The notes beneath the pieces are model-generated. The model was not told where the DNA came from and made no database searches. It saw only the letters and a program-made list of their open reading frames with translations. Below, in pieces: positions 1 through 12,000 of a stretch of 64,000 nucleotides of DNA (positions within the stretch are counted from its first letter, which is position 1; every line of letters begins with the position of its first letter). The stretch is from Orbicella faveolata (lineage: Eukaryota; Cnidaria; Anthozoa; Scleractinia; Merulinidae), in NCBI RefSeq assembly GCF_002042975.1, contig NW_018148848.1, positions 552,026-616,025 on the forward strand, in the 5' to 3' direction. A program made the position numbers and the translations under genes.

Positions 1-22
1 CAATGAATTAAGTCAGACATAC

Positions 23-3000
23 CATCATTCCACACTGGAGTTTTGTTATGAAGTTCCAAAAGATTCTCCATCCTCTTGTTCTTGTATCTTTCCAATAACC
101 CATCACCGTCCTATAGCAAAAATGCATTAAATAAAACATAACCATGGAAAATTGAGAATGCATATACCCAGTGAGTGGGTGATCTTTGATTCTTGCCACT
201 CTCACCTTTCTGCACTTTTTAAAAGTCCCTGTTTACATGTATGCCCTCTCAACAAAATAATGCCTTGAGCAATGATTACAAAATTGCAGATTAAAAAGAT
301 CAAATCAACACACCGTGAGGGGTCGCATGGGTATCCTCTGTTGATCAAGCCCCATTCCTGGAAGAATAACTGTCATTCTGCGAGGCCCTTTGAACCCAAG
401 TACATTTGTATCCTGTAAAAGGGAAGAAAATCTTGTATTTACATCAAGTGTATAAAAACAAACATCTGCCTAGCCATCGTCTGCTGGTAATTTTTAAAAT
501 AAAAAAGGTCCCACTTAAAGTGGCTCCCTATAGTTTTGTGCTTGCTCCTGTGCTTAGGATGAAAGTTTAAGAAATCAGTGCATGCTCAAAGGAAAACATC
601 AGGTGTTTTTCAGTATTTTATGATGTCAACATGAGCATGCAGAGCAAAACTGANCAGGGGTAGAAGACATAAATTTGCGAAAATTGAAAAACTGCCTGTA
701 CAAACCCTTGGGTAGTTTTTTCGTCTTTAAAATTTGTATCCTACCAGGTTTGATGGTTTATACATGTACTTACATAAATAATAGCTGCTACTTCCTCTCT
801 AATATTTGAACCATCAGACATAACACCACCTTTTTTGGGATTAACACCATTGTTGAACACGGTAAACCTTGTTCCTACTAAATTGGATCTGTGAGAAGAA
901 AAAAAAATTGAATCAATTCAGTACAGTTAAGTTGAAAGTACATGTACCTACAAGTGTTCTGAGCAATGAAAGATACACTGTATTTCATGTAGTTCCATTA
1001 AAAATCACTTATAATCATCATCATCATTTTATTCCTTAATAAAATCTACACTTTACAGTTGGACTGACCCACAAATAGCTATGCTAGTCTAGGCAGGCCA
1101 GACTAGCAGGCCACACTTACAGTGCAAGCTTTCTCAACGGATACTGTCATAAGCAGACAGCTCTACTAACGACCACCTTCACAAAACCCAGTTTANCAAG
1201 AAAGAAAACTGGATCAAAGTGGCTTTAAACAATAACACTGACATAGCTCACTAGATATCCTGTAATTGCATTTAGCTACTTACCTAAATACAAATTTTTC
1301 AAGATCGTCGATTTCAACAGCTGTGCCAGGAGTTGCAGTACCTGTATTTGGTGGGGATTCTCTGTTGCTAGGTGGTGGCTGCCAAGCAAGTAGAAAAAAG
1401 AATTACCACACTGTATTAGCAGTGATTTTATTTTACACATCATGTAATATATCAAACACGAAAGACAGTGTTTGACCACATTTCCAAACACCAAGAAGAA
1501 GTTGAAAATACAATGTGTAGCAGAGTATTTTTGATGAACTTCCAGGTGTTTGGAAATGTGGTCAAACACTGTCTTGAGTGTTTGTTCTATCTTCTCAATC
1601 AAAACTAAAACTAAGGAGAAAATAGAGAATTAAAATCGTAAAAATCTAATGCTAACTTTAATCAGATATCCAAACACTGTCACAGTCATGATTTCCTTTG
1701 TTTAAACTTAATGAATTATTAATGAGTTTGAGAAGTGTAGTTCAAACATAACTGAGCTAGGTTTAAAAAGTTCTACTAAAAAACTTTTAGTCTCAATTTC
1801 TTCATATTTGGGATATTTGTAACAATTTCAGTCTGAGAGTCTTACTTTCCACACATTATTATGTAGGTTTAACATCAACCTACAAATTTCAATGAATTAA
1901 AAAACCTTCTAAAATAATACCACTAGCACCTTTTTAGACTTTGTAGCAGAATCATATGAGGGTGGAGGCCCAGACTGTAGGTTGGGAGATGGTGTTCTTG
2001 CTCTTGCTGGTGCTATGACTTGTGATGATAACTCTGGTTCATCAAAATCATCCTTAATCCCTGCATAATCTGCACTAGATGAAATACCCATTGCTGCTAA
2101 CTTGCGCTCTGTATCTGTTGTTTGCTAAAAGGCAACATTGAAAACAGAAAATGGGTAAATGAAAAGGGTGACATAACATTTTGGGCATTTTTCAGACAAG
2201 TTTACATGCCCCATCAGAGGTCAATGGTTCAAACTACAATTGTTCAAAGTACATGTACACTGTCTACTACATTATTCCATGGGAAACAAATACATATCAC
2301 TAATTATTAATAAAACATTCCATCTGTGCTGGCCAAAAGCTAAAGGTCAAGCTTACAGTGTAGGCTTGAGCAGTTATTCTCCTCAGAAATACATTGTCAC
2401 TCTCAATGGGAAGCACAAGATAGTCATACAAACAGTTGGGTGTTTAAAGCCAGAAGTAGCAGGTTGACATAACATCTTGAATTGTAGTTAGCATAATTAT
2501 TGTTCATAATTTTCTAGTTTTTATTTGTTTTCAATGAAAATGCTTCCAAAATGTCAACAAAAGAATAACCACATTGGCACAGTGGAGCCAGGGACACTTA
2601 AAGCCAAGCAGTGAAGTTTAAGTGGCTATTTAGCTTGAACTAGTATACCAAGTGATTATTTTTGGGCTCAAGTCAAAACATTTCACTACCATCAGAATCC
2701 CAAGAAAAAAATTTAAGTTATGTTCTTAATTAATTTTCCCTTGCCTTGCACAGACATGCTCACAGCAGTGGGGGTATTTAATTTCCGTGATGATTATAAA
2801 AATGCTTGCATTGCAAAACCACAAGAAAAGGCCTAAACCTAAGTTAAAGAGAGTTTTTATGTGGACATTATGTGTGAAAAGCAAGCAACTAATTTGCACA
2901 ATCAGGAGGTTGATTGTTAAGCCATCATGTGGATGATACAGTCAGCTCCAACTAAGGAGGCTTTGTTAGGGTAAATTCTAACATGCAACACAGCTCTGAA

Positions 3001-6000
3001 ACTGCAACATGAGGAGCTGAAATGAAGACCAATGATGAGACTGCATCTATCAAATTACACAAGCAACAAATAGAAAAGCAAAATGAAAAACCGCATTGGC
3101 AGTGTTTAAATTAGACAACGACTTGTACAATGTACAAGGCAAAGTGAAACATAGCCTTTGCAGATTTAAACTTTTCTCCCTTAGTTTCCATATCGTACTT
3201 TGTTAATACACTATTTAATTTGGTTGATTATAATCCAAGGATAGAATATTTTGGCAACCGAATTACTAGCTAGAATGCATAATTTATGTTAATTTTATAC
3301 ATTATGAACTTTAATAAACATTTGTGATACTATCAGTGGCTTTCCCAACGAAATTCTTACAGCGACATGCGAACCTTGCAGTATAATTGCAACATGAAAA
3401 GGTTTGAAACTCAGAAGTCTGTCTTGTCAAAGTGTCGGTCTCATAGAGACCTGTATTCCCTAAGAGAGAGTTGACTGTACTTGTAAAGAGTTGCATGTCT
3501 TACAGCAACAGGAAGTAGACCAGCTTATTTGTGGAACTTTAGACATTTAATTTTCATTCTCATACTGACAAAACACTTGAAAAATCACACAAAAATTTAA
3601 AATTGGACCCACAGTATAATGGCCAAGTTTGTAGTTAAGCTACACATTTCACTAGCTGTTCTTGACATATTGCCCTGTTGTTACTTACTGTTGCACAAAA
3701 TGTAACAACCATTTCTCTGCCACTGGAATTTTGCAAAGTAATATAATTTTGTCAATATTATTTGTCTTGGTCACCAGAGGAAATTTTAGTTCAGCAATGG
3801 GAATATTAATTTTAATCTCCCCAAAGACCCTAAAAATGTTTGTATCACACAGAAAAAGTCATTATTTCACTCTGAAAATAGTAATATCTTAATAACATTA
3901 AAAGCAAGGAGTTAATGCTGAAGTATACATTTTGCCCCCGGGGTGATCACATGATCAGCCACACCATCGGTCAAAGAAATTTAACCCATTGCATGATCTC
4001 ACTCAGCTTTTGTCTGCGCAGTGAAATTTGCCAGGACTGTAATATGAACTGCTAGTGTTCCAAGTCCAACTTAAGATAATGAAAGATTTTACCACCACCA
4101 CTAGTATGTCATATCACTCACTTTTGTCCGTGGCTGCGGTTCTTCTTCTTCTGATCCAACATTAACCAATAGGCCGCCCACAGAAGGCTCTGGTGGGGTG
4201 GCATAACTTGCTACAGGGCCATCTATACCTAAAACCAAAAAAGTTAAGCTTGTGCTTGTGAACACTACAACATTTACTTCCTCAAACATACCTGTATCTT
4301 GTAGTGAATTCACTTACCCATATCATTATGTACATGTATGTAAATTTGTTTAGAACAAATTGAAATGTAATATTTTACTGTTAATATGTTGTTGTCCACT
4401 TTGGAAAAGTGTCTGTCTTAAAAGTGTTTTGCTAACAGCTAAATAACTGAACCACATCAGAGATCAACTCTAAATTTAAGTGTCTTTAAGATATTGTCTA
4501 CTTTAACATCAAGACATTAAAAGCATACTACAAATGTTACTTTCATGACAAATACAAATTTCCCTACCATGTAGTTGTGTTCCACCAAGCACCAAAGGTG
4601 TCCTCTCTGAATGACGAGACATTGGGCGAGCTACATCATTGGCTTGAACCATTCCTTTAACAAAATTGCATACAGTACATATGTCAATAATAATCAATGT
4701 AAATATACTGTGATTTGCATTTATTTTTCTTGGATTGAACCTTTTCTAACTACAGGTAGCTACATTTTTATTTTTCTTTGTTTCATATTAAGGTGACCAA
4801 ACACAGTTTCTCATTCCTGTGCCTGTTTGGCCCCCAACAATAGCCACATACAAGTGCTTACATGTTAAAGTGCCTATGAAGTGAAATTTTTTTTTTCATT
4901 TCTCTGTCGCTTGTTATGTCTACTTTTCAAAATTGCCAAAAGCGAATAATGTTAAAGAGAGAAAAATTTGACTTTTTGCTGTTCAAAGTTCGAATTTGAC
5001 AACCAAAAGTGGGTCCATTTTGCGCGAGGCCAAAACAAATGTATTACAATGCCGTGACATAGGAAATTGTTCAGATGACTTCGTCGCTACTTTCCGACTC
5101 TTGTACGTTGGAACTTTCACTAGAGGACAGATATCCATCAAAATCTGACATTTTACTTGCAAAAAAAATGGCGAACTTTGAAGAAATCTCCTATGGCAAT
5201 TCACGTAGCTACAGAGGCAAAGTGAGGTAAACAAATTGCCACAACAATTTCCTACGTCATCGCTTGTAAACTCGTTGCCAGGCTCCGGACCCACTGTTTT
5301 GCTATACTGAGCTCACTTTGGGCGGCAAAAAGTTGAATTTTTCTCTTTGTAACATTATTCGCTTTAAGCAGTTTTGAAAAGTAGACATAACAAGCGACAG
5401 ATAAAAGCAAAAAAAAAAAAATTAACTTCATAGGCACTTCAACACTATCCGAGTTAAATAATAGTTTAACAGAGAGAGAAATAATTATCCTTGTTGAATG
5501 ATACAAATTATGTACATGTAACTTCATTATTCTGATTTCTTCTGTTACCTTTTAAATTTTTTTCAATAATTCAAAATATTTGTAGCATGTAGGGTTCTCA
5601 AGAGAAAGACACGTTTTTGAGAAAACCATTAAAACATTCAGTCTCAATTTTTTAACCAACTACCCATGCACTGCATTCAGTGGGGACCGGTTCGTTACCA
5701 CCAATTTCACTGTGTAGGCCACCTTGTGGCCTGTTCATTCAACATGATTGCTTGATATTCTTCAAGTTTACATTGGCAAGTGGTGTATTTGCTAGTGCAG
5801 GGGTTTAGCTTCAGCATTATAGCAACATTCCTGCACATGGGGAAGATATTTGCATAGACAGTTCAAAAATACCTCCACGGTTGATTACCCAGCTCAGACA
5901 GGAAAAGCAAGAAAAACGAAGGCTAGGTGATAAAGGAATCACATTTTCCGAAGGCATTATTTCAAACTTAGCTGCAATGATCTGCCATCTATTCAAGACT

Positions 6001-9000
6001 GGAGTTTATTAGCATTTTTATTCATTATTATTTTTGAGAGCTAAATATCTTATAATTATACCTTGTGTTGATTATACCTCAAATAAGTGAAATCCTTGAG
6101 GGTTTTATTTACAAATCTACCTGGGGGACCTGGTGTTTATTCAGGACCTGGCATGTAACTGAGAAAACATGGTACATCCAGTTTTTCTTGCATTTCTGAA
6201 ACAAGCAACTCATTATCTGAATTGGAAGAAACTATTAAGTAATTTTCAACATGAAAACAAGTGTGCCTAATTTGGGTTTCCAGTAATTAAGCTACTAGGC
6301 AACCTTCTATGCAACAGTAGTCTGTTTTATGTGAATGAATAATAATCACAGTACAAGTAGCTTTTGACAGCAAAAGTATTTTTTCCTCACAAGAACTTTC
6401 TATGTACAAATTGTGTTTGATGGCTCTAGAGACAATCTGAGAATTTTAATTTAGCAAGGACATTCTAAGGGGAAAGTGACAAGCAGTCATCATATATTCT
6501 ATCGCCTGAAAGTAGACTCCTCTGTTTACATCATTTTGCATTTTGTATTGTCAGTGAAAAACAGGTGTGTATACAGAGAGCTCCAAACTTTACTTCTCTC
6601 ACAATTGAAACATTCAATCCGTGGGTACTGCACAACTGATGGACATGGAAGTCTTGAATGCTGGCAGCTGGTCTTTTGAAGACTACGTTTTGATATTTTG
6701 AATTCCAAAAATTTCAATTTTGGATACTGACAGTCAGCCAACCCCATTGAAATAGTACCATTTGCAGCTAATTTCCATATGTTTACACAATCATTTATTT
6801 TTGAAAATTTTCACCAAACAAATTGACACTACCAAGAGTTTCAAGGCTAAAAAACGAACAAAATTTTGATCATCAAAAAAACAACAGTAAAATTTATTTC
6901 GGTGTTTTATCAGGTATGAAAGATAGAAAATTACTTCAGTTTGGCCTAATCTTCTCTGTTTCAAAATACAAAATAGAATATGCTAATATCAAATGTTTCC
7001 CTCTATTTCTTAATTTGAAATCTACCAAACAAATATATTGCATTGCATCTGATGTCATCATAAAAACTAAAATGAGATGACACTTTATTCAAATATGGAG
7101 GCATAAACTTTTTTCAATTCTAGTGTTTCCAACAACAGCTAATCTTAAAGTTAGAGCAAAATTTCAAAAATCTTAACTGTTAAACCTACAAAGTGGTTGT
7201 TTTCACTTATTTTGCTAGAAACAAAACAAAAAAATCAATCTCAGTCTGTAGATCTACATGTACACATACATGTATGCATACATGTATCTTCATATTGATT
7301 CAGCAAGGAAAGAAAGCACCAAATGAAATGTACAATGTCTGGGATGAATGTCTGTCAGAACTGTCAAAAGGTAATTTTTACATCAATCTTTTTTTATTTC
7401 CCAATAAGGTAACTATCAAGATGTGATACCTAAAGTAAGCCAATGTTATGTGAAATCTAATGATATTGATAGTACATGTAGAACATGTATTTAACTTTTA
7501 CTACATTTACACTGTATTGTAAAGGTTCCATGCGGTTTTCAATGAAAGGCACCACATGGCAGCTCCACACTCCAGGATTTAATACTCTGAAAATTATGTT
7601 TGTACCAACACGATGTTATAATAAAGTATTCCTTCTGCCCGCTCTGTAATCATGTTGTTCAAGTCTAATGTCCAACAAATATAGTTAACACGCGCATGTA
7701 TCTTACATGTATGCTATGAAGAGGCAATTTTTAAGCCAAAACCATCGAATACATGTATGTTATAAGGCAGATGTTTTTGTTTTTTTCAAATATTCTAATT
7801 TATTGCTTTAAGCCAATTGTCACAAGGTAGACATATTTATCATGCCCAATCATGCACCTTTTAATAATAAAAAAATGCCAAATGAAAAAGCAAACTCTAC
7901 AAGACCAGTACTGAAAATTTATCAGTTGGCAAGGATACACCCAGATCACAATAAATTAAGCATAACATATGGCCATAAAAGTATACACAAACATCCCAGC
8001 TAGGATATTTAAACTTAACTTGCATGTACGCATTGATAGACAAGTCACAAAATAATACACTCACATAGATTGATGAATGTGAACTATGTTTTTTCAGCCA
8101 CGAGATTGTGCCAGAATACTGCACCAAAGAGAAGATGAAAAACTGCAGTCTTGTAGCTTTCTGTTTAGTAGCTTAAAAGAACACCTGTACTAGTCTTCTG
8201 AACAAAGACAGGAATTCAAATTAGGAAAAATAACCAAAAGGAAAAAGAGCATCACAAAAACAAAGGAACTTAAAAGGTCTTTAATAGGTCCAGTCGAAGG
8301 AGCAAGAACAGATAGGAAAATGCTAATAAGCTCTTGTATGGTTTTCGAAGTTAATACATCTGATTGGTCCAAATACATTGCACCATTTTCTTCCACCAAA
8401 AAGATTCAATCAGGTGCAATCAATAATATTAAATTGCATCAAACCAATCTCTAATATTCACCCGAATGTAAATTTTAATTCAAAAAATAATGATGTTATC
8501 ATTGTTGTATTTGTCTGGAAAATCTGTCACAGCAGCGCACTTTAATTTGGTGACTTTCCACTGCTTATCATTTTCCATTTTGTATTAATAATCAATCTTA
8601 CTTCACGTTAAGATAATGGGACCTGCATGTAGCGGACTCTTTTTTCCATACATGACTGTCGGTAAGGGAAACCGGTATTTTAAGTATATAATATTTCATA
8701 GTTGCCAACATATAATTATCTTCAGAAGCATGCATCTGAGCATTAACAACATACTGCAAAGAAAAAAAACAAAACAAAAAAAAAATCAAATTGGGTATCA
8801 AACATGACATTGAAGATTAAAGTCAGCAAACACACATTATCCACAAGTAAGACCAGATCATGTTTGGCTTGTGTATGTAAATAAAATTTTGTTCACAGCT
8901 CAAGAGAAAATTTTTACAAGCTAGGAAAGTAATTTGGCTCTCTTTATGAAACTCACACTTTGACAGGATGAAAGTATATGAATTTTGCAGAAAAGGAATC

Positions 9001-12000
9001 CTCAATCAACCAGATGCTACCAAACTGCATTCAATAACTTAACATCACCAAATGTTAATTCTACCTTCTTTTTCAAGACAGTTTATTGGAAACCACCATG
9101 ATTCAAGAACAAGAACAAGAACAAGAACAGTTTATTTCTACTACTGTAAACAACTAAAAGAATTTACAAGATTATAATTATAAATATATAAATAAACAGT
9201 ACAGTACATACAGTACATACGTATATAAATAAACAGTACAGTACATACAGTAGTGGGACACCCAAAATTCAAACCTATCTTTTCCTCATTACTCTAATAA
9301 TTACATGTACTGTATAACAGTTCCTACTCCTCTTTCAAGATTTTGCAATATTAATCCACAGGCAAATTATCGACACTATCAGACACTCAAAAAGTAAACA
9401 TCTCCTTCAATCTGTGCATGTAAATAGTGCAAATCCAGAAAAGGGAAATATTTCCTGTATGAATTTGCAATTGTCTAATCAGGACTATTTGCAGCTGAAT
9501 TATCAAAAACCGGTTGAATTTATTTTTGGCAAGATTCATTTTAACAATATGCAGCCTAGAAGACTGCACTTGGCCAAAAATTGATTCATGTGCTCTAGCT
9601 ACGTGTACCTCTGCATGAGTGAAACATGATCCAGGGGTTTCATTAATGTTCTCAGCAGGAGGGCAACTGGTTTTCACACATGAGCAAAACTACTGTATAT
9701 TAGAACTGAACTCCTTTGTAAGAAAAACTTTCTGCTAGATGGTCAAACCAGCCAAGCAAAATCATCCTCACAGCCGGTCAATTTGCCTGGTGCCCGGCCC
9801 TTAATGAAACCCCTGATGATCTCACAACGAATTTTCAATGACCAGTTTTGCCAAGTTTGATGCCCACTTAGCTAGATCTGGGTGTTTTTGTATTAACCAA
9901 TGGTGATAATAAATACAATTACATGTACATGTATGACTGGGAAGGATACTGAAGTCATTACACCAAGTCACTAAATTAACAATATTTGAATGCCCATCAT
10001 TCTATACAATAATGCATGCACTTGTGCAAGTAGTACATGTATCTCATAGCTTTCCAGTACAGTGTACAATAGTTGTGGTAAACGAGAACACTTTTCAAAA
10101 GTTTCAGTGTAAAGTGTTCTGCAGCAGATGAAGACAATCTCACACAAATTTTCTTTCATGTGTTGTTGTACTAATCAAGCTTTCTTCAGAGTTCTCTGTT
10201 GGTCTCCCAGAGCTTGGTGAACTAGTTTTGACAGATTTTAAAAAATGTCTTTGCCAAACACCACTGACCAATGAGCTTTTTTGACCTTTTGAAATGGAGT
10301 GTTTACAATTTTATTACATCAAGTAAGATGTAAGATGGTAAATTATTGAAGTACACGAATAAATGGCCAGAAAAAGAAATAATGTTTACTGAGAGTTCTA
10401 TATATTTTTAAAAATCAAAAATTGTTTTTCAGCCATGAAAATGACGTTGACAGCCAGGTATTTTTTCTGGTTATTACATGTATCTAAATCCCTGTTTATC
10501 TTATAAGAACTTTGGCTGCACATGTACACTAAGAAGTTGTTTTCCATTGGAATTTCGCTAGTGAATGACAGTATTTGCATCACAAAACTGTGCAAAGAGA
10601 TAAAAGCCTTTGGTTTCAATTGAAGTTATCATACTTCCCACCCACTCCAGGTGTTATCTGTCAGTTTTGTCGCACAGTCAAACACCTGCAGGTGCACATG
10701 TCAAATAAAACATTTTAAAATTTCCTGTTCATGAGTCAATTTCTATTAGATGTCTTTGCTACAGTGTAAAGTACTGTATACTTAAAAGTATGTATATCCT
10801 GACAATGCATATACATGTATCGCTAGACTATGGTATTAATACGCTGTATTATGTGTAGGAATTAAGTCCAACAACTTTTTTCGAATCAGTATCTTAAGTT
10901 TCTTAAAAAATTTGTCAACTCTAAAAAAGAATCAAAATTGAACCATCAAAATTCCACAGGCAGAGAAACCATTACAGAACTGTGGAGTGGCCACTATCAC
11001 AATCGAACAAGCCACTCTTGGACTAGTGACCTAGTAAATACAAACATTTCACAAGGTGTACAAGGATGAAAATTGACACCAGTCACATTCAAACCCACCT
11101 GGTTGGGCTCGCTTCATTTCATGTTTCTTTCTCATAATTTCTCTCTGAAAAATAATTATAAAGAGCCAATAGTTTGGTAAAGAAGTATACGTAATGGAAA
11201 AATAGATTGGGATAAATTACAGCTTTAGTTACTTCTTAACAATTATGTATTTTTTTTTAATTTGTGGAGAGAGGCACTGTGAGAATAAAATGTTACCTCA
11301 GGAAGGCAATGCACTAACCCTGACCAGGGCTCAAACCTGGACCACTCGCTCCTGAGCCCAGCACGCCAACCATTACGTCACCACACTACCTACAAAGCAT
11401 GCCTTGCCAAATGATACTGAAGTTGGAACCACATTCCCACAATATAAATGCACAGTCATGCATGCACAACTAGCAAATGGAAACTGTTCTGATCAGCTCA
11501 GTCTTTCACTTACTTCAATCCAATACTCAATATATCAGTGAGTTTAAGAAATTTGTATTTGTTGCAGTTGTAGTACCCATATGTGTCTGACTTGAACTAC
11601 ATAATAAATTCATTGAGACTTTCTCAAAATTTCAAACATAAAAAAAAAATTGGGGGTCGCTTACTTGTTTTGGAGAGGAGGTAAATCGTTTTGATAACTG
11701 TACTAGAAATCTACATGTAGAAGCTTCAGTCATGTAACACAACCACAAAATAAGAAGAATGAAGATGTCTAGGTAAGGTTGAATGTGTTTATCTCGGCAA
11801 AAAATTGGTAGATGTAGCTCTACAGAAGGATCATTGCAAGTCACACTCAAATTAACAGAAAATTTTGATAATGCATGTGAAAAGAAAGAGTAAAAAAACT
11901 CCAAACTTCTGGTAATCAGATTTTGTTTGTTTTTATTTTTTGTTAAAATGGAGAGAATCAGTAAAGGAACTTATCTATGAAAAGAAAAGTGGACATCCTT

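Noticed and set aside
4983-5294. Minus-strand open frame of 103 codons in a Tubby intron.
   Set aside because: It lies inside the inverted-repeat element and has no recognisable domain.
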